A DNA stretch of 41,924 nt from Nostoc sp. FACHB-973 (GTDB taxonomy: Bacteria > Cyanobacteriota > Cyanobacteriia > Cyanobacteriales > Nostocaceae): contig NZ_JACJSJ010000076.1 of assembly GCF_014698115.1 (NCBI RefSeq), positions 1 through 41,924 of the forward strand, read 5' to 3'. Of the stretch, positions 33,699 through 41,924 are shown in pieces. The first letter of the stretch is position 1, and every line of letters starts with the position of its first letter. The notes under the pieces are model-generated. The model ran no database searches. It was given only the letters and a program-made list of their open reading frames with translations, and had not been told where the DNA came from. A program made the translations under genes and the position numbers.

Positions 33699-34352
33699 AT
33701 GCTTTTCAAAACTTCACAAATTGCCATTAGTTTAGCTTTGCTCGTCAGTGGTGGTATCATCTCTTGCCAGAGTAAAACGCCTGAACAGATTGCCCACGAA
33801 ACAGAACTTGAACTGATTGCAGCAAATCAAAAAGCAGAAGCATCTGCTGTCAAAGAGTTTGTTGACAGTACTCCTGATTTATACAAAGTCAATTGGAAAG
33901 TTTGTAGTGACGGTTTTCTCGATCAAGACAACAACGGCTGTAAAGAAAGTCGAGATGTCGGTGCTAAAGGTTTTCCTGAAGCCGTCCTTGTTTGGGGCCC
34001 TGTTCAAGAGGTAAAGTTTGTCACTAAGCGTCATTTCAGTCCCAATATGCAGAGTGTTGGTTTGTTCGTCAAATCTAAAGGTTGTCTCTTATTGGGTAAA
34101 CCCGAAGCAGGAGATCAGTTTTACAAAATACACGAATTTTCACTTAAAAAAGGTTCTACCCTTCCAAATCCTGACAGCGCTAAAATTGATAAACTTTCCC
34201 CAGAAGATAAAACCAAAGCTATAGGAGTAGCCATTGACAATGCCGAAAACGAAATTGCATCTTTAAACAATTTCGGTGTTTCTTCCAGTGGATTTATACC
34301 TACTACTGCAAAACAACCTTGTCTCACCCTTGAAAAATGGAAAAACTTTTGA
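33699..34352 (+). CDS. Lipoprotein, unknown family
   Basis: 217 residues. A lipoprotein signal peptide ends at IISC with the lipidated Cys23. The mature protein has a helical start rich in Ala and Glu, then a mixed domain with WKVCSDGFLDQDNNGCKESRD (an acidic, Asn-rich loop flanked by cysteines) and further cysteines at SKGCLLL and KQPCLTL. A GGTGAG-type ribosome site lies upstream. The gene is bracketed by the 98-bp direct repeats; copy B begins 3 bp after the stop. It may be a cassette acquired separately from the transfer genes. Function unknown. Confidence 0.8.
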   Translation: MLFKTSQIAISLALLVSGGIISCQSKTPEQIAHETELELIAANQKAEASAVKEFVDSTPDLYKVNWKVCSDGFLDQDNNGCKESRDVGAKGFPEAVLVWGPVQEVKFVTKRHFSPNMQSVGLFVKSKGCLLLGKPEAGDQFYKIHEFSLKKGSTLPNPDSAKIDKLSPEDKTKAIGVAIDNAENEIASLNNFGVSSSGFIPTTAKQPCLTLEKWKNF

Positions 34353-34354
34353 AG

Positions 34355-34452
34355 AAGAATTCAGCTATTCTGAATTCAGGAGTCAGAATTAAGACGCTCG
34401 CGGACTCGCTAACGCTTCGCTATCAGTCGGGGATTCAGACCCGCGACTGAAT
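34355..34452. repeat. 98-bp direct repeat, copy B
   Basis: Near-identical to copy A at 33366-33463 and in the same orientation, 989 bp away. It starts 3 bp after the lipoprotein stop codon. It lacks the hairpin and right half that follow copy A. Confidence 0.75.
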
Positions 34453-34542
34453 AGTTCCTGAGCAAATTGGATTTTATACCTGGGACTACGATTTAGTTAA
34501 CAATGGCTGATAATTTTTAGCTTTACCGCTACTCCAGTTCAG

Positions 34543-34720
34543 AAGGCACTTATGCAGGAGGCAGAAGGTTCAATGTTTTGTAGGGGATTCAATACCGTAC
34601 TTAATTGGGGCCACAAAACAAGAAAATTTGGTGTTCTTGTCTTAAACCGCAAGTTCGATGATTGTCACGGGCAGAAGGCAGAAAACATTATTCCAACTGA
34701 GCCTCCTGCATAAGTGCCTT
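34543..34720. mobile_element. 178-bp MITE-like element with 20-bp terminal inverted repeats
   Basis: AAGGCACTTATGCAGGAGGC (34543-34562) and its exact reverse complement (34701-34720) bound a 178-bp non-coding segment. Pairing continues imperfectly inside (AATGTTTT against AAAACATT). It contains no gene. It lies 74 bp upstream of an IS630 transposase fragment and could be a non-autonomous relative of an insertion sequence. I could not identify a clear target duplication. Confidence 0.7.
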
Positions 34721-34794
34721 TCTTGATAAAGTAAAATGGCACATCAAGTTGGGATAATCTCTTTTAGTCGTAAATATTTTTACCCCTGACCAAG

Positions 34795-35078
34795 ATGCCA
34801 GCGCCTTTAAAAGTTGACCTGTCACCAATAGAAGATCAAGCCCTACTAGCACTCACTCAAGCAAAAGGTATACCACCAAGAACTCAAAGTCGTGCCACTG
34901 TACTACGATTATCAGCCGCTGGATGGACAGTGCTAAAGATCGCACAATACTTAAAATGGCATCCACAGACTGTACGCGACACAATTCATCGCTGGTACTG
35001 GGGCAAACTCGATAGTTTGTGGGATTGTTCGCGTCCGGGTCGCCGTCGCCGATGGCATAACCCAAATATGAAGTCTTT
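34795..35078 (+). mobile_element. IS630-family transposase remnant (N-terminal part)
   Basis: The first 95 codons of the open frame encode PRTQSRATVLRLSAAGWTVLKIAQYLKWHPQTVRDTIHRWYWGKLDSL followed by RPGRRRRW. This is the helix-turn-helix and linker of IS630-type transposases. The catalytic DDE domain is absent. The fragment stops where a non-transposase sequence begins, so the element was truncated or recombined with the helicase gene that follows. Confidence 0.75.
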
Positions 35079-36921
35079 GCTTGAGTTCAAAATATCTTTA
35101 TTTAGCTATCAACTTATTTTTATTTTATTTTCTTACATCTGTTACATCTATTTAATGCTATTTCTCCAAAGTCATGGCATTTCTACTACTGATGCAGTCA
35201 AAATTTACAGGCAGTACAAGGATGAAGCACTCGCTACTCTCACCAGCAATCCCTACCAGTTAGCTGCTGACATCTACGGTATTGGTTTTCTGAGAACTGA
35301 TAAAATTGCCTTTAATTTAGGAGTTGCGCCTGATAGTCAGTTCCGTTACCGTGCTGGTTTAATTCATGTTTTGGGCGAAGCTGCTGCCGATGGGCATTGC
35401 TATTTACCCCAGCCAAAACTCATTGAGAATGTTATCAAACTGCTGACTACAGCAGATCATACACCCGAAGAAAATGCGCTCACTGATATTATCAAAGACA
35501 TGGCACGAAAGGATGACTTAATCCGCGAGAAAAGCTCAGACCAAACGCTGCTATGTTATCTACCAACTTACTTTCACAGCGAACAGAACCTTGCTCAATT
35601 AATACAATCTAGATTTTGCCAACCAGTTGCACAAGATATGCCTCGTGTTCGCGCCTGGATTGAGCGCTTCACCAAGAGTCATAAAATCAAACTTTCACCA
35701 CAGCAACGGCTAGCGGTAGAAATGGCTGCATATTCAAGGGTAATGATTCTGACTGGTGGCCCCGGTTGCGGTAAAACTTTCACCACCCACACCATAGTCT
35801 CTCTGTGGAAAGCAATGGGCAAATCTATCGCCTTAGCTGCGCCAACTGGACGCGCTGCTCAACGCCTGAGTGAAATCACACAACTCGAAGCCAAGACGAT
35901 ACCCTGCTTGTTGGAATTTGACCCAAAGACAATGGGCTTCTTACGCGATAATCAAAACCCTTTACCCCATACCGCAATTGTCGCGCTAGAAGCTAGTATG
36001 CTTGATTTGTTTCTGGCATCTTCTTTGGTAAAGGCGATACAATACGGTTCCCAACTACTGCTAGTGGGTGACATTGACCAGTTACCCTCTGTCGGTCCCG
36101 GTCAAATCCTTGCTGACTTGATTAATTCTGGTCACGTTCCGGTGGTGCGGTTGACCAAGGTATTTAGGCAAGCCCAACAGAGCGCAATTATCACCGCTGC
36201 TCACCAAATTAACCGAAGCCAGTTTCCCACTATTGAACCGATTTCCGATAATCCCGTGTCTGAGTGTCTGTGGCATGGCGGCGGTCATCACCCCAAACAT
36301 GGTGTTAAAGCAATATCCGAAATCATTACAGACTTGATTCCCCGCCTGGGTTACAATCCGGCTACTGATGTGCAAGTGCTTTCCCCCATGTCGCGGGGTT
36401 TGCTTGGGACTCGTAACCTCAATACCGTATTGCAGCAGTTGATTAATCCGCCCAGTCCCGACAAAGTAGAGATTACCAGGGGCGGGAATTTATTACGAGA
36501 AGGCGATCGGATCATTCAACTGACTAATGATTATAATCACGAAATTTTTAATGGCGACTTCGGAATTATCAAGACCATTGATCTTCAAGAGATGGAAGTT
36601 ACTGTACAGTATCGTAAGCATACTGTCGTTAGGACCAGAGCAGACTTAAATCAAATTGCCCTCGCCTGGAGCCTCACCATTCATCAAAGCCACGGTTCAG
36701 AATATCCGGTAGTAATTCTGCCAATCTATACGCAGCCTTATATGATGTTGTCTCGTAAACAGTTTTACACAGCATTAACTTGTGCCAAGCAGTTAGCGAT
36801 TGTCGTTGGTTCCAAGAAAGCGATATCCAAGGCTTTGCGTTCTACTGACGACCAACTGCGATATACGCGATTACAGCAGCGGTTGGAAAGCGCTTTTTTG
36901 CAACCGACGATTGCAATTTAG
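34795..36921 (+). CDS. RecD2-like SF1 helicase, 5'-truncated and fused to a transposase fragment
   Basis: The 708-residue frame has three parts: the IS630 fragment (1-95), a short hydrophobic junction with no counterpart (about 96-118), and RecD2 helicase from about residue 119. The helicase part shows LMLFLQSHGIS, NPYQLAADIYGIGF and DKIAFNLG (helix-hairpin-helix region), Walker A GGPGCGKT (321-328), APTGRAAQRL, LLVGDIDQLPSVGPG and TIHQSHGSEYP (motif V/VI region). The normal N-terminal domain of RecD2 is missing. ATG 35155 (MLFLQ) is a possible independent start. The helicase motifs are intact, so ATPase activity is possible. It may act in plasmid repair, replication or transfer. Confidence 0.8.
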   Translation: MPAPLKVDLSPIEDQALLALTQAKGIPPRTQSRATVLRLSAAGWTVLKIAQYLKWHPQTVRDTIHRWYWGKLDSLWDCSRPGRRRRWHNPNMKSLLEFKISLFSYQLIFILFSYICYIYLMLFLQSHGISTTDAVKIYRQYKDEALATLTSNPYQLAADIYGIGFLRTDKIAFNLGVAPDSQFRYRAGLIHVLGEAAADGHCYLPQPKLIENVIKLLTTADHTPEENALTDIIKDMARKDDLIREKSSDQTLLCYLPTYFHSEQNLAQLIQSRFCQPVAQDMPRVRAWIERFTKSHKIKLSPQQRLAVEMAAYSRVMILTGGPGCGKTFTTHTIVSLWKAMGKSIALAAPTGRAAQRLSEITQLEAKTIPCLLEFDPKTMGFLRDNQNPLPHTAIVALEASMLDLFLASSLVKAIQYGSQLLLVGDIDQLPSVGPGQILADLINSGHVPVVRLTKVFRQAQQSAIITAAHQINRSQFPTIEPISDNPVSECLWHGGGHHPKHGVKAISEIITDLIPRLGYNPATDVQVLSPMSRGLLGTRNLNTVLQQLINPPSPDKVEITRGGNLLREGDRIIQLTNDYNHEIFNGDFGIIKTIDLQEMEVTVQYRKHTVVRTRADLNQIALAWSLTIHQSHGSEYPVVILPIYTQPYMMLSRKQFYTALTCAKQLAIVVGSKKAISKALRSTDDQLRYTRLQQRLESAFLQPTIAI

Positions 36922-36973
36922 AAATGTTCAACTTAACAATTTCACCCGGCTTGCGGTTGTTGCTCTCAATCAA

Positions 36974-37011
36974 GAGTGAGAAATCTGGTAGCTAGCCCGC
37001 ATTTCTCACTC
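36974..37011. terminator. Hairpin downstream of the RecD2-like gene
   Basis: GAGTGAGAAAT (36974-36984) and ATTTCTCACTC (37001-37011) form a perfect 11-bp stem 53 bp after the stop codon. There is no T run, so termination is uncertain; it may be another dispersed palindrome. Confidence 0.4.
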
Positions 37012-37037
37012 AACTCATCGGCGTTTGATGGAGCAGA

Positions 37038-37323
37038 AGAGAAGTAATGAGTAATGAGTAATGAGTAATGAGTAATGAGTAATGAGTAAAAACTTCGGTT
37101 CTTCATTACTTGTTATGCTAAAAACGCTTATAAAATAGCTCAGATTCCTTACTGGGCAAGAAAGATAGCTTTTAACCTGTGATTTTGAGCCTTTGGAATA
37201 AAATCAAGGCTAAAACTGCCTAAAAGCCTTGCTATTAAAGGTAAATTCCGAATTTTCCTTTAAAGTTCAGCATAACATCTACGGAAGAGCCAAAACTTCT
37301 TACTCATTACTCATTACTTCTCT
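37038..37323. repeat. Element with AGTAATG tandem heptamers and 24-bp inverted ends
   Basis: Six exact AGTAATG copies (37043-37084, plus a partial seventh) form a tandem heptamer repeat. The outer 24 bp (37038-37061) recur exactly inverted at 37300-37323. The 286-bp unit holds no gene. Heptamer tandem repeats are typical of heterocystous cyanobacteria; bounded by inverted ends, this one may be a mobile or recombination-prone unit. Confidence 0.7.
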
Positions 37324-37383
37324 AGCTCCCGTTTGCGGTTCTAGAAAAAAGTGTCTTTAACACAAAGCAATCAAACCACTCTC

Positions 37384-37529
37384 AAAAAATAAACTAAAAA
37401 TGACTCTATAGTTTTATAGCGTGATAGCGCTTAAAAAGCCGTACACTGCGGCGTAAATAAACTTTGGAAGACGCTCTTTGACCTCTTATATCATTTATTA
37501 ACTATAAAGTCATTTTTAGTTTATTTTTT
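37384..37529. repeat. 146-bp element with 30-bp terminal inverted repeats
   Basis: Arms 37384-37413 and 37500-37529 pair over 30 bp with one mismatch (outer 22 bp perfect: AAAAAATAAACTAAAAATG...). The interior of about 86 bp has no open frame of note and is more GC-rich. It lies about 230 bp upstream of the tyrosine recombinase and is a candidate MITE or recombination site for it. Confidence 0.65.
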
Positions 37530-37690
37530 TCACCTATTTTTAGGTTTTTCAAAATAAATACCCTGCTGAACAATTGCATAACAGTATTGTGTTTGTCACG
37601 CTCCTCAGTATTAGAGGTGTACTATACGCAAAAATCGAGAAATTTTCAGTCGCTTGAGGGGGAGTTGAAACGCCCATTTTAAAGGACAAT

Positions 37691-37741
37691 AAAAATCAGA
37701 TACTATAAAACCAGACGAAACTGTGATTGTGTCTGATTTTT
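37691..37741. promoter_or_regulatory. Inverted repeat just upstream of the recombinase start
   Basis: AAAAATCAGA (37691-37700) and TCTGATTTTT (37732-37741) are perfect 10-bp arms around a 31-base spacer, ending 15 bp before ATG 37757. The position suits an operator or a core recombination site. The rest of 36922-37756, apart from the repeats listed, holds nothing I recognise. Confidence 0.45.
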
Positions 37742-37756
37742 AATGGAGTAATAAAA

Positions 37757-38686
37757 ATGACGCTCTCTCTTGTCCACATAACAGCGCATAGAAAGGCGAT
37801 CGCTTCCTTGCCAGTAGCACAGGCGGAGGCGAAGTTGATTGGGTTGTGGTTGGAAGGAAAAGCAGAGTCATCTATCATCTCTTACCGACGGTACACGAGG
37901 CGATTTCTGGAATTTTTGGACAAACCCCTCAAAAAAGTGACTTATGAAGACTTGGTAGAATACGCTGCTGACTTGGGGGGCAATGCTCTTAGTACAAAAC
38001 GGATATATATTGCCGCAGCTAAAAGCTTGATTAGTTTCGCTCATAAAATTGGATATCTCCCTTTTAATGTGGGTATGGCACTAAAACTGGGTGAATTGCC
38101 AGATGTAATCAACGAACGCTATCTGGATGAAGCTGATATTAAATTGTTGGTACGGGCAGCAAGTAAGCATTTAGCTGATGCGAAAACTCCCAAACGACAG
38201 TACACAGCTAGAAGAAATTTGTTGATTATCAAACTGCTGTATCAGGCAGGGTTACGGGCGAGTGAAATCTGTGAGCTAACTTGGGGAGATTTGACACCCC
38301 GATTAGACAGTGGTCAGGTGTATGTTCGTAAAGCCAAGGGCAGCAAAAATCGGACAATTCTCATCAAGCCGAAGCTTTGGGCGGAATTAATGGAGTTCAA
38401 AGGTAATGCTCACTCCAATCAAGCAGTGTTTCCAAGTCAAAAGGGGGGACATTTAGACCGTCAAAACTTGCACCCGATTGTCAAAGCGATCTCCCTTGAG
38501 GCGGGATTAAGCGAACTGGTTTCGGCTCACTGGTTACGTCATGCCCACGGTTCTCACGCTATTGAGCGCGGGACTAATCCGGTACTAGTGAAAGAAACTT
38601 TGGGTCATGCCAATTTAGCCATCACCGATCGCTACCTGAAAGCTCGACCTAATGACAGCAGTGCTTTAAACTTGATGGATCTTTGA
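37757..38686 (+). CDS. Tyrosine recombinase / integrase
   Basis: 309 residues from ATG 37757, with GGAG 8 bases upstream. The N-terminal SAM-like core-binding domain is at about 20-110 (SSIISYRRYTRRFLEFL). The catalytic domain has R167 (GLRASE), K194 (AKGSKNR), H258-x-x-R261 (HWLRHAHGSHA), H284 (LGHANL) and nucleophile Y293 (DRYL), so the set is complete. Such enzymes resolve plasmid multimers or integrate elements. Its place beside the replication gene favours dimer resolution or plasmid maintenance. The stop lies 2 bp from the convergent stop of the replication gene. Confidence 0.9.
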   Translation: MTLSLVHITAHRKAIASLPVAQAEAKLIGLWLEGKAESSIISYRRYTRRFLEFLDKPLKKVTYEDLVEYAADLGGNALSTKRIYIAAAKSLISFAHKIGYLPFNVGMALKLGELPDVINERYLDEADIKLLVRAASKHLADAKTPKRQYTARRNLLIIKLLYQAGLRASEICELTWGDLTPRLDSGQVYVRKAKGSKNRTILIKPKLWAELMEFKGNAHSNQAVFPSQKGGHLDRQNLHPIVKAISLEAGLSELVSAHWLRHAHGSHAIERGTNPVLVKETLGHANLAITDRYLKARPNDSSALNLMDL

Positions 38687-38688
38687 AA

Positions 38689-41600
38689 TTACCCCTCCAT
38701 CGGCAACACCTCCTCATTCAGCAAGGTGTAAAATTCCGGGACTTGAGTCTCCACAAATCGCAGTTCACTCGCGGCGATCAGTTCAAGTTCCAGCACTGTC
38801 TCCCAACGCAAATCCCCAACCCATCGCTTGAGAATGCCCTTAATCGCGTCCACCCCCTGTTTGATACCAGAGCGTAGTATTTCCACGCAATGGAGTAGGG
38901 TAGGGCGATCAGTTGGGGGCGACTCAAATTCGGTAGTATCCTCCCCTTGGCAATGGGAGTTCCCTATAGCATCAAGGGGGGGGATGGATACGGGCTGGTG
39001 ATTCGGGTTTATACTATATTCAGCAGGGGTTTGGGTCGCAGAATAGGTTCGATTTTCTTTTTGATTACGCTTCGTTTCACGATGAGCAATTACTTGGAGA
39101 GCAAATTCCAATTGCTCTTTAGATAAAGAGAAAAGTTTCACCTGTTGACCCCGTTTACCCTGCTTACGGAAGGTCAGTTTTAGCCCCAGCTGCTCGACTA
39201 AAGTTCCTAGCAACCAAATAGGCTTACAGTCGCTGGGGATAGTAAACCCAAGAATTGCTTTGACGTGAGCAGCACAAGATGAAGCGATCGCAATCATCTT
39301 TATTAAGCCGGGGTCAGTAGCAGTAATCTCGCCCCCGGTGACTAACCGCTCAAGGATCTGATGCAATCCCAAATTGAACCGTGCTAGCCACTTCGCCGAG
39401 TAATTGCCCCAGTCCATACATAAAGCAAGCTTGTCTCGTTCGGCACGGTCTTTATCCGTGACAAGTTTTGGAGGTTCGGGGTATTCTCTGCCAGTGGCAT
39501 CATCAATAATTATTCCCTCTGGTTTTGATAGTATTGCCTCAAGTCCAGCGATCGCTCTAATTAATCGACCGCCATTATCGAGTTCGACTAGTTCCGGTGT
39601 CACGTCGATGCCGTAAGAGTCAGAGATCCGAAACTTCTCATTTTCAAAAACTTCTTGGGGAGTGAGATAATCTTTGCTCTGACGGGCGCGATACTCACTC
39701 AAAGTAATATTATTGGCTCTAGCAACCGCAGAATAATGGGCAGTGTCCAAAGCAGTCGCCGCATTTTTCATGCGTTCAAGAGATTGACCATCATCATCAC
39801 TCCCCACTGAGATAAAAGTATTGCCCATTTCTGTGAGGAGCGATCGCAAATCATCGCGCAAATTATTGAGAGAATAGTGGCGATTAGCCAGAATTTGACA
39901 ATAGGCATCTAACGCCCAATCTTTCTCAGCACCACGCTTACCCGTTTTACGGTCAATGCGAATTAGGAAAGCCGTCATCTCATTGGATTGAAGGAGTCGT
40001 TCTTTAATCTTGGTAGCATTGACATCTTTGTAACCAAAGGGAGGGCGTGGGGCCACCCAAACGTGAAAAGGAACTTTTGGGCGATAGCGGTAAAGTTGTT
40101 GGGCGCATTCAGTAGCGGTTTGACTTACACCATGAAACACACCAAATACTAAATCGAAATGATATTCCGAAATATCTACTCCGGTTCCCAGGCTGGGCGA
40201 AGTGAATAAGGCATCGAGGTTTTTAACAGCGTTGGTGATATCTTTGATGAAAGCGACATTCTCATCGCTGCCAGAATTGTCTGAATGAACCGACCAGATG
40301 CGTAGTTTTGGCTCCTGACTACCTTTTCCAGCATTAGATTGAGTAGAGTCGAATATTTGCACCAAGAATGATTGTTCAAGTTTCTTAATGAAACGCTTGG
40401 AATCAGAAACCACCATGATTTTCTGCCCGTTCATCAACGCTGCGGAAATCTGAGCCACCAGTGCTGAAGAATTAGTACCCTCGTACCAATATATAGTGCG
40501 ATCGCCATTTCGCCACTCGTTTTTAATGATGTACGGAATTTCGTCTTTTGGACGCATGGAGCGGAAGAAATCCACGGTCAGGTCATCCATGTGTGCATCA
40601 GCGATGACGACCAGCGGCGCGTTGTATACTATATATTCCAGCACTTCTAAGATTGCTGCCCGATGCTCTTTGCAAGTATTACTATGCAGTAAATGCACTA
40701 AGTATTGGCAAGCTTCATCAATAAAGATGCAGCCATAGGTGAGGGCTTGGGTGTTGAGCTTGTGTAAGCTGTCGATCGTAATCGACAGCGCTTGCGCTTG
40801 GGCTAAACCTGTGTAACCCAAGTCTGAATACATGGCAGTTTTGAGTCGTTCGGCAAGATTTTTGAGCAAATTGACGCGATGCCCATTGTTGAGGAACCGC
40901 GCGTTCGGGTTTTGGTCGCGCCACCAGCGCATGAGTTGAGTTTTTCCCGTCCCCATGTCGCTCCATAGCACGATTAATCCTGATTTTGGGAAATTGAAGG
41001 TAGGGGATTTCTTCGATTTGTCTGAAGAAACTCCGCCAGAATCCGTAGACTCCTTCTTTCTCGAATGTCCTTTTATAGATGGCGTGAAAAGTTGTTCCTT
41101 TTCAAAATCATAAAGCTCAGGCAAAAGCTTGCATTTTTCTTCAAGTTCAGGAATACACAAAGCCTCAGAGAGATACTTGACATTGACTGTGACATCCGGC
41201 TGGTACTTACTCAAACCCCATTTTTTAGCCCGATACGATCGCTGGTAATCGAAAAGTGATTTGGCATCATCTACTAGAGCAGTCAGTAGAGCGTTAGCAT
41301 CTTCACCGCGACCAACCACGAAATCATCAACGCCTTTTTCTGGCCCTGGCAACAAGGCTACTTCACCCGTGCAGCCCTGGGATTCGATCGCTCTAATAGT
41401 GCGAACAGTGGCTTGAAACACTGACCAACGGGTCTTAGCTTTGGTTTCGTAGTCAAATAATATAATGAACTTGCGCCCCGGTTGTGCCAAGGGTACTAAG
41501 TCTGGGTGTAGTCGCTCATCAAAATCTTGTTTGCCCACGCGCCCGTTCCAGATTCCAGGAAGTGCGATCGCTACAAATCCCAAACTCAACAAACAAGCGG

Positions 41601-41924
41601 CTTTCTTCTCGCCCTCGCATAAGATAATCGGAATCTCTGGATGCTGTTTCACCCACTCCCAAAATATTAGCGGATTGAGTTGATCCAGCAAGCGTAGCGC
41701 CAAAAGTGAATGATAGCGCTTGATTAAATAGCGTTTTGCTACTTTGTCCCAGATGGGGTTGGGAACATCGAAGTAGGTGACGCGGTTGGGGGTTTTAGGG
41801 GGTGACTCGTACTTAACTGGCTTGCCTTTTTCCCAATCAATGCGCGGGAAGTTGGGCTTAATCCGCCCCCATTCCATTGGGAGCCAATTATTCAACGGGT
41901 CAAGAGATTGAATCCATATCCCCC
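38689..41924 (-). CDS. CyRepA1-like plasmid replication protein (DUF3854 plus helicase), 5' end beyond window
   Basis: The frame is open to the right edge. The upstream codons (QSLDPLNNWLPMEWGRIKP) look native, so the true start lies outside. The N-terminal DUF3854/TOPRIM-like region has ILCEGEKKAACLL (near 41,610) and FIILFDYETKAK (near 41,460). A helicase-like ATPase follows: Walker A SDMGTGKTQ (near 40,940), Walker B CIFIDEACQ (near 40,720) and the late motif QQLYRYRPKVPFHVWVAP. This combination is that of cyanobacterial plasmid replication proteins called CyRepA1. It would prime and unwind at the plasmid origin, which should lie beyond the right edge. No iterons were seen inside the window. 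Confidence 0.8.
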   Translation of the reverse strand, partial: GIWIQSLDPLNNWLPMEWGRIKPNFPRIDWEKGKPVKYESPPKTPNRVTYFDVPNPIWDKVAKRYLIKRYHSLLALRLLDQLNPLIFWEWVKQHPEIPIILCEGEKKAACLLSLGFVAIALPGIWNGRVGKQDFDERLHPDLVPLAQPGRKFIILFDYETKAKTRWSVFQATVRTIRAIESQGCTGEVALLPGPEKGVDDFVVGRGEDANALLTALVDDAKSLFDYQRSYRAKKWGLSKYQPDVTVNVKYLSEALCIPELEEKCKLLPELYDFEKEQLFTPSIKGHSRKKESTDSGGVSSDKSKKSPTFNFPKSGLIVLWSDMGTGKTQLMRWWRDQNPNARFLNNGHRVNLLKNLAERLKTAMYSDLGYTGLAQAQALSITIDSLHKLNTQALTYGCIFIDEACQYLVHLLHSNTCKEHRAAILEVLEYIVYNAPLVVIADAHMDDLTVDFFRSMRPKDEIPYIIKNEWRNGDRTIYWYEGTNSSALVAQISAALMNGQKIMVVSDSKRFIKKLEQSFLVQIFDSTQSNAGKGSQEPKLRIWSVHSDNSGSDENVAFIKDITNAVKNLDALFTSPSLGTGVDISEYHFDLVFGVFHGVSQTATECAQQLYRYRPKVPFHVWVAPRPPFGYKDVNATKIKERLLQSNEMTAFLIRIDRKTGKRGAEKDWALDAYCQILANRHYSLNNLRDDLRSLLTEMGNTFISVGSDDDGQSLERMKNAATALDTAHYSAVARANNITLSEYRARQSKDYLTPQEVFENEKFRISDSYGIDVTPELVELDNGGRLIRAIAGLEAILSKPEGIIIDDATGREYPEPPKLVTDKDRAERDKLALCMDWGNYSAKWLARFNLGLHQILERLVTGGEITATDPGLIKMIAIASSCAAHVKAILGFTIPSDCKPIWLLGTLVEQLGLKLTFRKQGKRGQQVKLFSLSKEQLEFALQVIAHRETKRNQKENRTYSATQTPAEYSINPNHQPVSIPPLDAIGNSHCQGEDTTEFESPPTDRPTLLHCVEILRSGIKQGVDAIKGILKRWVGDLRWETVLELELIAASELRFVETQVPEFYTLLNEEVLPMEG

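Noticed and set aside
37653..37672. GGGGGAGTTGAAAC resembling the end of a cyanobacterial CRISPR repeat (also GGATTGAAAC near 4459)
   Set aside because: Single occurrences with no regularly spaced second copy and no cas gene nearby, so not an array.
41895..41924. TTG at 41895 as start of the replication protein
   Set aside because: Codons upstream of it (QSLDP) remain open and look native to the family, so the gene most likely continues beyond the window.

Overview
The window looks like about 42 kb of a large conjugative plasmid from a filamentous, probably heterocyst-forming cyanobacterium (Nostoc/Anabaena/Calothrix type). The evidence is the frequent HIP1 octamer GCGATCGC (for example at 7694, 8729, 9009, 9412 and 11531), heptanucleotide tandem repeats and palindromes between genes, two DUF3854 proteins, a CyRepA1-like replication protein, a MobV relaxase and a mating-pore operon of the cyanobacterial (MPF_C-like) kind. 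No rRNA, tRNA, phage structural gene or CRISPR array was seen. These assignments come from reading the sequence; no database search was run.

Layout. 1-3144 (minus, running off the left edge): an open frame of at least 1048 codons that looks like a single-chain two-barrel RNA polymerase. It has a DYDGD triad and further similarities to RNA polymerase beta-prime and to the QDE-1/RdRP and YonO families. 3192-3722: a small divergent gene with an internal repeat. 3825-6780 (minus): a partition-like operon with an actin-like ParM/StbA ATPase and small partners. 6781-7684: a gene-free region whose right part holds nested inverted repeats, the best oriT candidate. 7685-9409: MobV relaxase fused to a degenerate primase module. 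9517-11276: a Ycf46-like AAA+ ATPase split in two frames at a palindromic repeat. 11281-22454: type IV secretion genes (DUF192 protein, VirB2-, B3-, B4-, B5-, B6-, B8-, B10- and B9-like proteins and one unassigned exported protein), interrupted between virB5 and virB6 by an opposite-strand four-helix-bundle gene. 22614-27826: VirD4-like coupling protein, a possible degenerate relaxase, a small protein, a DUF3854 protein and a gene with an in-frame stop.

27833-29771: a soluble histidine kinase (with a small membrane protein) divergent from a LuxR-type response regulator, separated by a spacer with four copies of TGCAAATAT. 29776-32980 (minus): a compact operon with a BRO-N-like protein, two tandem ParA-like ATPases (the second lacking the signature lysine) and a membrane protein. 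32981-37756: a repeat-rich stretch with a lipoprotein gene between two 98-bp direct repeats, a 178-bp MITE-like element, an IS630 transposase remnant fused to a 5'-truncated RecD2-like helicase, and more inverted repeats. 37757-41924: a tyrosine recombinase convergent, with 2 bp between stop codons, with a large CyRepA1-like replication protein that runs off the right edge.

Together the genes cover replication, partition, DNA processing, coupling and transfer, with a two-component switch. The most unusual item is the polymerase-like gene at the left end, followed by the relaxase-like protein beside the coupling protein and the genes broken or fused by repeats.
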